The notes beneath the pieces were generated by a model that saw only the letters and a list, made by a program, of their open reading frames with translations, ran no database searches and was not told where the DNA came from. Shown here in pieces: positions 9,497 to 17,553 of a DNA stretch of 64,000 nt; the first letter of the stretch is position 1, and each line of letters begins with the position of its first letter. The DNA comes from Geomonas silvestris (GTDB lineage: Bacteria; Desulfobacterota; Desulfuromonadia; Geobacterales; Geobacteraceae): NCBI RefSeq assembly GCF_014193515.1, contig NZ_BLXX01000010.1, positions 1 through 64,000 on the forward strand, in the 5' to 3' direction. A program made the translations under genes and the position numbers.

Positions 9497-10180
9497 CTAG
9501 CGGAACAGGTTGTATTTAACGATGCATTTCAGGGCCGAGAAGCCGTCTTTCCAGCCGATCTTCTTTCCTTCCTTGTAGGTCCTTCCCGCGTAGGAGATGC
9601 CGATCTCGTAGATGCGCAGGTCCATCTTGGCTATCTTCGCGGTGATCTCGGGCTCGAAGCCGAAGCGGTTTTCCTCGATCCGGATCCCGTCAAGCACCTC
9701 GCGCCGGAACACCTTGTAGCAGGTCTCCATGTCGGTCAGGTTCAGGTTGGTCATCATGTTGGATAAAAGCGTGAGGAACTTGTTGCCGACCATGTGCCAG
9801 AAAAAGAGCACGCGCCGATATTCGCCGGTACAGAACCGGGAGCCGTAGACCACGTCCGCCTTCCCCTCGAGGATCGGCTGCACGAGCTTGTGGTACTGGC
9901 CGGGATCGTACTCGAGGTCGGCGTCCTGGATGATGACGATGTCGCCGGTCACGTTCTGAAAGCCGGTCCTGAGCGCCGCGCCCTTCCCCTGGTTGCGGTC
10001 GTGCAGGACGACGCGGGTGTTGCCGCCGGCCAGCTCGGCCAGGATCTCGCGGGTGCCGTCCGTGGAGTAGTCGTCGACCAGGACGATTTCCTTGTCGATG
10101 TCCACCGCCTGAACGGCGTGGTAGATCTCCCTGATGGTCCCCTTTTCGTTGTAGATCGGGATGACGACGGACAGTTTCAT
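9497..10180 (-). CDS. GT2 glycosyltransferase, soluble Dpm1-like polyprenyl-phosphate sugar synthase
   Basis: 227 residues starting [14 protein letters not shown]. The ATG at 10180 is chosen over upstream in-frame codons because AAAGGA lies eight bases before it and the GT2 fold begins at once. Catalytic-site motifs are visible: [20 protein letters not shown] and the metal/donor loop [11 protein letters not shown]. There is no C-terminal transmembrane pair, as in the soluble Dpm1 class that makes dolichyl- or undecaprenyl-phosphate-mannose/glucose in the cytosol. It precedes a TMTC-like and a YfhO-like enzyme on the same strand, which fits supplying their lipid-linked donor. The sugar identity is not predictable. 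Confidence 0.92.
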   Translation of the reverse strand: MKLSVVIPIYNEKGTIREIYHAVQAVDIDKEIVLVDDYSTDGTREILAELAGGNTRVVLHDRNQGKGAALRTGFQNVTGDIVIIQDADLEYDPGQYHKLVQPILEGKADVVYGSRFCTGEYRRVLFFWHMVGNKFLTLLSNMMTNLNLTDMETCYKVFRREVLDGIRIEENRFGFEPEITAKIAKMDLRIYEIGISYAGRTYKEGKKIGWKDGFSALKCIVKYNLFR

Positions 10181-10510
10181 GAAGGACGTCCTTTGGATGT
10201 TGTGATTCGCGCCGTGGCTGCGGCGGCGGTCCGGTTGCCGCACCGCCGGAAAAGCCCGCGGCTTCGGGCCAGGCAGGGCATTTGCCGACAGCGAGGAGTA
10301 CCACAAGCTGTCCAAAAGGTCAACTCGCCCGAGCAGGACCAGGCGAGGCGGAACTGTCATAAAGCTTGCGCGGATATCTACTCTTAAGGTATATTCCGAC
10401 GCACTTGTGCCTCAGGCCAAGGACCCCGCTGGACGCCCCCGGCACGCGCCCCCCCCGAACGGGCCGGCCGCGCCCGGACGACGCGGATTGCAAGGTGAAA
10501 GGTTGTTACC
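10181..10510. other. Divergent intergenic region
   Basis: 330 bases between the minus-strand GT2 gene and the plus-strand TMTC-like gene, so it should hold promoters for both. A plausible plus-strand promoter is listed separately. For the minus strand only a weak TTGACC near 10318-10323 was seen, without a good -10. The stretch 10420-10490 is very GC-rich and carries no recognised element. Confidence 0.55.
10366..10395 (+). promoter_or_regulatory. Possible sigma-70-type promoter for the 10.5 kb TMTC-like gene
   Basis: TTGCGC at 10366-10371 and TATATT at 10390-10395 with an 18-base spacer, about 115 bases before the GTG start at 10511. The -10 is good and the -35 is partial. Confidence 0.45.
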
Positions 10511-12202
10511 GTGACCAGCACAGCACGCCTCCTGAAAACCCCCGGAATCAGAACCTTTCTACAACTCTTCACGCTGGTGCTGGTCTGTTTTGCCGTATTC
10601 GGCCCGGCATTGCGCCACGATTTCCTGATCAACTGGGACGACCGCCAGTACGTACTGGACAACCCCCTGATCCAGGGCCTCAGTCTGGAGCACCTGCGGG
10701 GCGCCTTCACCACGTTCCACCTCGGCAACTACGCTCCGCTGCATCTCATGTCGTACATGCTCGACTACGAGCTTTGGGGGATGAAGTCCTTCGGGTTCAT
10801 CCTCGGCAACCTCATCATTCACGCCGTGAACGGTGTGCTCTTCTACCTGCTGCTGCGGCGCCTGGCCGGGGAAAAGGTGTGGATCTTCGCCGCCGCGCTC
10901 CTTTTCCTGGTCCATCCGGTTCAGGTCGAGTCGGTGGTCTGGATCTCGGAGCGCAAGAACCTGCTCTCCATGACCTTCTTCCTGGTCTCCTGGTACTGCT
11001 ACCTCCGCTACCGGAGCCCGGAGCCGGGGCGCGGCGCAACCTTCTACGGGGTGTCGCTCTTCGCCTTCGTCCTGGCGCTCTTGACGAAGTCGGTGACGGT
11101 CGTCCTCCCCTTGGTGCTTCTCCTGCATGAGCTCTGCTACGGCGAGAAGCGGCAGGGGAGGGGGGCGCTTATCGACAAGATCCCCTATTTTCTGGTGGCG
11201 GCCCTTTTTGCCGTGCTCGCCCTGAAAAGCCACGCCGCGGCCCAGGGGGGGATCACCTCCTTTCATGGCGGAAGCCCCACCGCCACCTTCCTCACCATGC
11301 TCACGGTGCTGACGCACTACCTGGGTTTCTTGGCCTGGCCGGCGCAGCTGAGCGCCTTCTACGACGTACAGCTTAAACCCGCAGTGGACCAGCAGGTGGC
11401 CCTGGCCGCACTGTGCTGTCTTGCGCTTTTGGTCCTCGGTTTCCTGGTCTATCGCCGCAGGCGGAAGCTCTTTTTCTGGTACGCCCTCTTCTTCGTCGGG
11501 CTGATCCCGGTCTCCCAGATCGTGCCGATCGTCACCTTGATGAACGACCGCTACCTCTACTTCCCGATGCTCGGAGCGGCGGCCTTTGTATGTGCCGCAC
11601 TGCTGGGAGAGGCGAGTTTGGAGGGGGGGGTCGCCTCGCGCCGCTCGCTGGCGACGCTGGTGCTCATCCTGGTGGCGACCGGGGGCTTCGCCGCTGCCGC
11701 CAGCGCCAGGGTCCCGGTATGGCAGGACAGCTACACGCTTTGGAAGGATGCCAGCGCGAAGGCTCCCAGGCTCGCGCTTACCCACGACGCCTACGGCGAG
11801 GGGCTGCTGCAGCGCGGCCGGTTCGACGAGGCCATCAACGAGTTCCAGATGGCCCTGAGCCTGGAGCGTATCGGTGCGCAGAAGAGCCAGGATCCGAACT
11901 GGCGCACCACCTGGGCGAACACGCGCAACAACCTGGGGACCGCCTACGGCATGAAGGGGTGGACCGACCAGGCGATCGACCAGTTCGTCATCGCCCTGAA
12001 GCTGGATCCGGACCTCGCCAAGGCCCACTTCAATCTGGGGAACGCGCTGATGAACAAGGGACAGGCCGAGGCGGCGCTGCGCTCGTTCAGCAGCGCGGTG
12101 CGCCTGAACCCCGGTAACCTCGCTTTCCAGGCGAACCTCCGCCAGACGCGCGAGATCGTGGAGTCGAGAGCGCCCCAGGGGATGCCAGGCGGGCCGAACT
12201 AG
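10511..12202 (+). CDS. TMTC-like GT-C glycosyltransferase with TPRs
   Basis: 563 residues. The first outer loop carries INWDDRQYVLDNP (Asp43-Asp44). HPVQVESVVWISERKN and NDRYLYFP are the other conserved loops, followed by about three TPRs (about residues 415-555). It starts with GTG at 10511; AAGG lies eight bases upstream and no in-frame ATG precedes the first membrane segment. Its acidic loop and ERKN variant place it between the NFDDPGY group (1184-3079, 20584-22497) and the VWDD group (13302, 15858). It is the first gene of the plus-strand half of the glycosyltransferase island. Confidence 0.9.
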   Translation: MTSTARLLKTPGIRTFLQLFTLVLVCFAVFGPALRHDFLINWDDRQYVLDNPLIQGLSLEHLRGAFTTFHLGNYAPLHLMSYMLDYELWGMKSFGFILGNLIIHAVNGVLFYLLLRRLAGEKVWIFAAALLFLVHPVQVESVVWISERKNLLSMTFFLVSWYCYLRYRSPEPGRGATFYGVSLFAFVLALLTKSVTVVLPLVLLLHELCYGEKRQGRGALIDKIPYFLVAALFAVLALKSHAAAQGGITSFHGGSPTATFLTMLTVLTHYLGFLAWPAQLSAFYDVQLKPAVDQQVALAALCCLALLVLGFLVYRRRRKLFFWYALFFVGLIPVSQIVPIVTLMNDRYLYFPMLGAAAFVCAALLGEASLEGGVASRRSLATLVLILVATGGFAAAASARVPVWQDSYTLWKDASAKAPRLALTHDAYGEGLLQRGRFDEAINEFQMALSLERIGAQKSQDPNWRTTWANTRNNLGTAYGMKGWTDQAIDQFVIALKLDPDLAKAHFNLGNALMNKGQAEAALRSFSSAVRLNPGNLAFQANLRQTREIVESRAPQGMPGGPN

Positions 12203-12310
12203 CTGGAACCGTGGTGGGGGCTTTGTGACAAGGCTTCCGGTGAAATGACATAACGATGTGATGGGCAGGCGCTCCAAACGGGGACGGACTGCGATTGAAG
12301 GAGACGGTTC

Positions 12311-13255
12311 ATGCTGGAAAAATGCAATGTTTGCGGAGAGCCCCTTACGGCACACTTCACGGAGGTGCGGGACCCGCTGACCGGCGAGATGTTCGAACTG
12401 AAAAAGTGCCCCGCTTGTGGCCTGGGGCATACCGTGCCGCAGCCCGAAGACCTGGGTCCCTACTACGCAGGGTATTACGGCGGCAGGCACGGCTTCACCC
12501 TGCGCTACTGCATGAACCGGCGCATGGGGTTCGTGGGGCGGGCGGTTGCCGGTAAAACGGGTGGACGGCTGCTGGACATCGGGTGCGGCGACGGCTCCTT
12601 CCTGCTCACCGCCAAGGCCGCGGGGTGGGAGGTGGCGGGAACCGAGCTCAACCCGGACCCCGCCCGGCAGGCCGGCCTCGAGGTCTGGGAAGCGGTGGAA
12701 CAGCTCGACCCGAGCCGCCCCTTCGACTGCATCACCATGTGGCACACGCTGGAGCACATGCGCGACCTCCCCTCCATGATGGCGAACATCGGCAAAGTGC
12801 TCAAACCCGGCGGCAAACTGATCGTCGCCGTGCCGGACTTCGGCGGCTGGCAGGCGAAGCTCTTCAAGGGGAAATGGCTCCACGTGGACGCGCCGCGCCA
12901 CCTCTACCACTTCGATGCCGGCGCCCTCAAGCGCTGCCTTAAGGGGGGCGGTTTCTCCGTGGAGCGCGCGTGGCACCAGGAGTTCGAGTACGACCTCTTG
13001 GGGTGGTCGCAAAGTGCGCTCAACTACCTCATGCCGTACCCCAACGTGTTTTTCGAGGCGCTGGCCGGCAAACCCGCCAAGCACGGTCCCCTGGTGACGG
13101 GGGCGGGCTACCTGCTCGGCTTGCTGCTCACCCTTATCCTGCTCCCAGCCCAGTACGCCGGCACCTTCTTCAAACGCGGCGGCACCCTGATCTGCGTCGC
13201 CGGGCGCCCCTCTACCGCAAACCCGGCGGACGCCGCGGGAGTGGCAGCACAATGA
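12311..13255 (+). CDS. SAM-dependent methyltransferase with zinc-ribbon N-terminus and membrane tail
   Basis: 314 residues. Cys5-Cys8 and Cys33-Cys36 form an N-terminal zinc ribbon. A class I methyltransferase core follows: LLDIGCGDGSF for SAM binding, the acidic TELNPD at the end of strand 2 and WHTLEHMRD. A hydrophobic stretch near residue 265-285 (LLGLLLTLILLPAQYAG) suggests membrane association. The ATG at 12311 has AAGGAG eight bases upstream. Proteins of this build are common in surface-polysaccharide clusters and may methylate a sugar, lipid or glycan end; that role is inferred from context. It lies between two TMTC-like genes on the same strand with small gaps. Confidence 0.88.
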   Translation: MLEKCNVCGEPLTAHFTEVRDPLTGEMFELKKCPACGLGHTVPQPEDLGPYYAGYYGGRHGFTLRYCMNRRMGFVGRAVAGKTGGRLLDIGCGDGSFLLTAKAAGWEVAGTELNPDPARQAGLEVWEAVEQLDPSRPFDCITMWHTLEHMRDLPSMMANIGKVLKPGGKLIVAVPDFGGWQAKLFKGKWLHVDAPRHLYHFDAGALKRCLKGGGFSVERAWHQEFEYDLLGWSQSALNYLMPYPNVFFEALAGKPAKHGPLVTGAGYLLGLLLTLILLPAQYAGTFFKRGGTLICVAGRPSTANPADAAGVAAQ

Positions 13256-13301
13256 TCCGTCTTTTTTCCGATAGCCGTCTCCCCCACGTGGAGGGAGCGG
13301 C

Positions 13302-14930
13302 ATGATCCAGGCAAACGCCGGCCTCGGCGGTTCCCGCAAAGAGCTGTGGATCCCGCTGCTCTTGATCGCGTGCCTCACCCTGGCCGTCTATTACGTCAGC
13401 TTTTCCAACGGCTTTGTCTGGGACGACGACAGCATCATCGTCAAGAACTCGCAGACCCTCGAGCTCAGCCACCTGCCCGATGTGCTGTTCTCCCCCGACG
13501 TGGTGAAGCCCTACTACCGCCCGCTGAACCGCGCCAGTTACCTGTTCGATTACTGGGCCTATGGGATGAACCCGCTCGGTTTCCACGCGGTCAACATCGC
13601 CATCCACCTGGTAAACGCGCTCCTGCTTTTCCTGGTCGGCTGCCGGCTGCTTCCGGACCGGCGCGGGGCCCTCTTTGCGGCCCTGCTTTTTGCCGTACAC
13701 CCGGTGAACGCCGAGGCGGTCAACTTCATCTCGGCGCGCAACACCCTCCTCTCCCTGGGCTTTTCGCTGGCGGCCTTCCTCTGGTTCCTCGAGGCCAAGG
13801 GGCGCTGGGGGCGCCCGCTCTTTATCTCGGCGCTTTTTTTCTTCGGCGGGCTGCTCAGCAAGGAGACCGGGCTCATGCTCCTTGCCGTGCTCCCCTTTTA
13901 TCTGCAGCGCTCCGAACCCGGGGCCCCCGCGGTCGGGTGGCGGGAACGGGTGGTATGGATCTTCCCCTACCTCTTCTTCCTCGCGCTCTACCTCGGCATG
14001 AGGAGCTATTCGCTGCAGGGGGTGGTGGGGATCGCGGTCCCCGCGGAGGGGCTTTTTGCGCGCCTGGCCCAGAACTACTACATCATCCCCCGCTACCTCG
14101 GGCTGCTCTTGGCCCCGTACGGCTTCACCATCTTTCACACCGTACCCAAGGAAAACCTCTTCTCCATCCCCTGGCTCTTCGTGGCCTGGGCGGCACTTAT
14201 GGGTGCGGTCTTCCTCATCCTGCGCGGGCGTCACGCCGCGGCCCGCTTCGGGCTGCTCTGGTTCGCGGCCAACTACGTGCCAATCTCGAACGTCGTGCCG
14301 ATACCGAGCGACTACATGACGGAGCGCTTTCTCTACCTGCCGGCGGTCGGGTTTTTCCTCCTGTCGGGAGCGGGGTTCTGCTGGCTGCAGGCCCACGTTG
14401 AGACCAGGCGCTGGGCGGCAATCGCTGCCGGCGTCATGGTGATCTGCTGCGCCGGCCTCACCGTCGACCGCAACCTGGACTGGCGGGACGACCTCTCCCT
14501 GTTCGGAAGCGCGGTGCGCAACAACCCGGATTCCGTGGGAGCCCGCTTCAACTACGGGACGGCCCTGATGGAGAAGGGGGACCTGGCGGGGGCGCAACGG
14601 GAATGGCAGAAGGCGCTCGCCATCGACCCCCAGCATACCGACACCCTTGCCCAGCTCGGCACGCTGGCGGCGACCCAGGGCGACCTGGACCGCGCCGAGA
14701 GCTACTACCGATCGGCCCTCGACTCCCCCTCGGCGAAAAACGCGCCCGGTGCGTCGATGGCCCATTTCAACCTGGCCAAGATTTACGAGAAGAAAGGGTT
14801 GCCCAGGGAGGCGCTGCGCCACTACCGGCTCTTCCTGGAAAACGTCAACCTGAGCTATGAAGAGTACCGCCCCCTTGCCGAGCGCCGGGTAGCGGCCCTG
14901 GGTGCAGCCGCCCCCGCCGAGGCGCACTAG
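13302..14930 (+). CDS. TMTC-like GT-C glycosyltransferase with TPRs (VWDD subtype)
   Basis: 542 residues. The acidic loop is FVWDDDSIIVKN (Asp41-43), followed by YYRPLNRASYLFDYWAYGM, HPVNAEAVNFISARN, LLSKETG and TERFLYLP. About three TPRs occupy residues 410-530. The YYRPLNR and SARN variants distinguish this subtype from the NWHPLTW/ERKD subtype and suggest a different acceptor or donor. The ATG at 13302 has GGAGGGA seven bases upstream. It is followed 82 bases later by a GT2 gene and then by a close relative at 15858. Confidence 0.91.
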   Translation: MIQANAGLGGSRKELWIPLLLIACLTLAVYYVSFSNGFVWDDDSIIVKNSQTLELSHLPDVLFSPDVVKPYYRPLNRASYLFDYWAYGMNPLGFHAVNIAIHLVNALLLFLVGCRLLPDRRGALFAALLFAVHPVNAEAVNFISARNTLLSLGFSLAAFLWFLEAKGRWGRPLFISALFFFGGLLSKETGLMLLAVLPFYLQRSEPGAPAVGWRERVVWIFPYLFFLALYLGMRSYSLQGVVGIAVPAEGLFARLAQNYYIIPRYLGLLLAPYGFTIFHTVPKENLFSIPWLFVAWAALMGAVFLILRGRHAAARFGLLWFAANYVPISNVVPIPSDYMTERFLYLPAVGFFLLSGAGFCWLQAHVETRRWAAIAAGVMVICCAGLTVDRNLDWRDDLSLFGSAVRNNPDSVGARFNYGTALMEKGDLAGAQREWQKALAIDPQHTDTLAQLGTLAATQGDLDRAESYYRSALDSPSAKNAPGASMAHFNLAKIYEKKGLPREALRHYRLFLENVNLSYEEYRPLAERRVAALGAAAPAEAH

Positions 14931-15012
14931 TCGTCCTCTGTTGCACTGGCATCCGAACTGAATTGAAGAACCCTCGAATTGAGAAGATGACTAAACCTAT
15001 CGTGGAGAGTGT

Positions 15013-15750
15013 ATGCTGAACGGGAAAAAAATTATCGTAGTCATGCCGGCCTACAACGCGGAAAAGACCCTGGAAAAAACCTACAACGAGATCCCGATGG
15101 AGATCGTCGACGAGGTGGTGCTGGTGGACGACGCCAGCCGCGACCGGACCTCGGAGATCTCGAGGCTGATCGGGATCCACACCATCGTGCACTCCAACAA
15201 CAAAGGGTACGGCGGGAACCAGAAGAGCTGCTACAAGGCGGCCCTCGACCTGGGCGCGGACATCGTCATCATGGTGCACCCCGACTACCAGTACACGCCG
15301 AAGCTGATCCCGGCCATGGCCTCCATGCTCGCCTACGACGAGTTCGACGCGGTGCTCGCCTCGCGCATCCTGGGGACCGGCGCCCTCGAGGGGGGGATGC
15401 CGCTCTACAAGTACATCGCCAACCGGGCCCTGACCCTGTTCGAAAACCTGATGCTCAGCCAGAAACTCTCCGAGTACCACACCGGCTACCGGGCCTTTAC
15501 CCGCAAGGTACTGGAGGAGTTGCCGCTGGACCGCAACTCCGACGACTTCGTCTTCGACAACCAGATGCTGGCCCAGATCACCTACTTCGGTTACCGGATC
15601 GGCGAGATCACCTGCCCCACCAAGTACTTCGAGGATGCCTCGTCCATCAACTTTAAGCGCAGCGTCATCTACGGCCTGGGCGTTTTGAAGACCTCCCTGC
15701 AGTACCGTCTGCACAAGTGGGGCATCGCTAGTTCGTCGATTTTCTCTTAA
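15013..15750 (+). CDS. GT2 glycosyltransferase with HPD in place of the usual DxD loop
   Basis: 245 residues. The N-terminal GT2 fold is clear ([34 protein letters not shown]). Where Dpm1 relatives have a DxD metal site, this protein has [10 protein letters not shown]. No transmembrane helices follow. By family it is a cytosolic lipid-phosphate sugar synthase or chain-extending transferase. The ATG at 15013 has GGAG five bases upstream. It sits between two TMTC-like genes of the same subtype, suggesting that the three act in one pathway. Confidence 0.88.
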   Translation: MLNGKKIIVVMPAYNAEKTLEKTYNEIPMEIVDEVVLVDDASRDRTSEISRLIGIHTIVHSNNKGYGGNQKSCYKAALDLGADIVIMVHPDYQYTPKLIPAMASMLAYDEFDAVLASRILGTGALEGGMPLYKYIANRALTLFENLMLSQKLSEYHTGYRAFTRKVLEELPLDRNSDDFVFDNQMLAQITYFGYRIGEITCPTKYFEDASSINFKRSVIYGLGVLKTSLQYRLHKWGIASSSIFS

Positions 15751-15857
15751 AAAAGGGAGTCGAGTTCGCCGGGCCAATCTGCAAGGTGGGCAACCATAGT
15801 TGCGTGTGCCCTCGCGCTCAAACTGCCTGACAAAGACGTACACGGGGAATGTGTGGC

Positions 15858-17468
15858 ATGCCTGATGAGGGAATTACCAGATACCGTCCTACGAAGCTCC
15901 TCTTTGCCGTGCTCCTTGTGGTAATCGTCTGCGGGGTTTATGGCAACAGTCTGCACAACGGCTTTGTTTGGGACGATCATGAAATAATAGTCGATAATCC
16001 CGTCAACAAAGACTGGTCCAATATCGGCACCGTGTTCAGTCAACCTGACGACCTGATGAGGGGGGCGGGAGTGTCCGCCCCCTTCTACCGTCCGGTGAAC
16101 CGTCTCAGCTACTTGGTCGACTACCAACTGTACGGGCTCAAACCGTTGGGTTACCACGCCGAGAATATCCTCCTGCATCTTGCCGTGGTATGCTGCCTCT
16201 ACCTCCTGGCCTTGCGCCTCTTCGGGGCACCGACTCCCGCCTTCGCCGCTGCACTACTGTTCGGCATCCACCCGATTAATGCCGAAACCGTAAATCTTGT
16301 TTCCGCCCGGAACAACCTGCTGGCGGCGCTCTTCGTTTTCCTCTCTTTTTTCGCCTTCAACCGTGCCTCAAGGACAGGGCAGAAAGTCTTTTTTCTGGTC
16401 TCCGGCGTGTTCTTCTTTCTGGGCCTACTATGCAAAGAGACGGCGCTCATGCTGCTTCCGTTTCTCTTTGTGTACGACTTTCCAACTCTCGGCGCGCTGA
16501 GGGGGAGATTGTGGGACAGGCTCGTGAGCACCTTGCCACTTATCTTTTTTGCCGGAGTCTACCTCGTTCTGCGAAGTGGGGTCCTAACCGGCAGTTCCGA
16601 GACGAGTCTCGACTTTGACCGCTTGGGCCACCGCATGTTGCAGAATCTCTTCGTGGTGCCGCGCTACTTGGAAAATCTGCTGCTACCGCTGCGGCTTAGT
16701 GTGGACTACCAGGTGCCATCAGAACTGAGGACTGCTGACTGGTGGCTTGCGCCGGTGTGGTGTTTGGTTGTCGCTGGTATTGTGCTTCTTTGGCGGACTG
16801 GCCGGCCGGTAACCCGGGGGGGGCTCGTCTGGTGTGCCATCAACCTTTTCCCGGTTGCCAATATAATTCCAATCCCGAGTGCCCCTCTGGCTGATCGCTT
16901 CATGTACCTGCCGTTGCTCGGTCTCTGTCTGGTAGTCATCGACCAGGGACTGAGGTATAGCAAGAGACCTCGAAAGCTCGCCTTGGGCGCAGGCGCAATT
17001 CTGACCATTTTCCTGGTGACGCTGACAGTCAGGCGGAACCTTGATTGGGTAGATGACAGCTCCCTCTTCGCCAGTGCCATAAAGGTCGCCCCCAATTCCA
17101 CCTGGGGATACTACAACCTCGGCGTAGTGCTCTTGGACAAGCAGGATCTCGCCGGCGCGACGCAAGCGTTTTCAGCCGCCTTGCGGGTCGACCCGCTACA
17201 CAGCGGTTCGCTCTTTCAACTGGCCAGCATTCAGATTAATGCCCAATCCTACCAGGAGGCGGAGCGTTATCTCCGGTTGGCATTGCAGGGAGATTCAGGC
17301 AACGTCGAGGCGCTTTTCAACCTTGCCATGCTCTTAGAAAAATTAGACCGTGGGCGAGAGGCGCTCCCCTTGTACGAGGCCTTTCTCGCCAAGGCCTCGG
17401 CCAAGTATGAGTCCTTGCTGCCGAAGGTCCGGAGCAGGATTGCACTGTTGCATAAGAAGTACGACTAA
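15858..17468 (+). CDS. TMTC-like GT-C glycosyltransferase with TPRs (VWDD subtype)
   Basis: 536 residues from ATG 15858. An ATG nine bases upstream (15849) is also in frame, but the GGGG at 15844-15847 is correctly spaced only for 15858. The acidic loop is FVWDDHEIIVDNP (Asp39-Asp40), with YRPVNRLSYLVDY, HPINAETVNLVSARN, CKETALMLLP and ADRFMYLP. Three to four TPRs lie at about 410-530. It resembles the 13302 gene along its length but the DNA is clearly less GC-rich (a sampled line is about 57%), as in the next two genes. This may mean separate acquisition rather than local duplication. Confidence 0.9.
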   Translation: MPDEGITRYRPTKLLFAVLLVVIVCGVYGNSLHNGFVWDDHEIIVDNPVNKDWSNIGTVFSQPDDLMRGAGVSAPFYRPVNRLSYLVDYQLYGLKPLGYHAENILLHLAVVCCLYLLALRLFGAPTPAFAAALLFGIHPINAETVNLVSARNNLLAALFVFLSFFAFNRASRTGQKVFFLVSGVFFFLGLLCKETALMLLPFLFVYDFPTLGALRGRLWDRLVSTLPLIFFAGVYLVLRSGVLTGSSETSLDFDRLGHRMLQNLFVVPRYLENLLLPLRLSVDYQVPSELRTADWWLAPVWCLVVAGIVLLWRTGRPVTRGGLVWCAINLFPVANIIPIPSAPLADRFMYLPLLGLCLVVIDQGLRYSKRPRKLALGAGAILTIFLVTLTVRRNLDWVDDSSLFASAIKVAPNSTWGYYNLGVVLLDKQDLAGATQAFSAALRVDPLHSGSLFQLASIQINAQSYQEAERYLRLALQGDSGNVEALFNLAMLLEKLDRGREALPLYEAFLAKASAKYESLLPKVRSRIALLHKKYD

Positions 17469-17553
17469 ACTGTGCACCTGACCATGAAAATCGGAAGCCG
17501 TCAGTGGGCGTTTTTAATAACTCTTTTCTGACACCACAGGGAGATCATTTGCA

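Noticed and set aside
10559-13378. 939-codon minus-strand open frame across two plus-strand genes
   Set aside because: Covers a TMTC-like gene and a methyltransferase gene with recognisable motifs in the other direction; no motif in the reverse frame.
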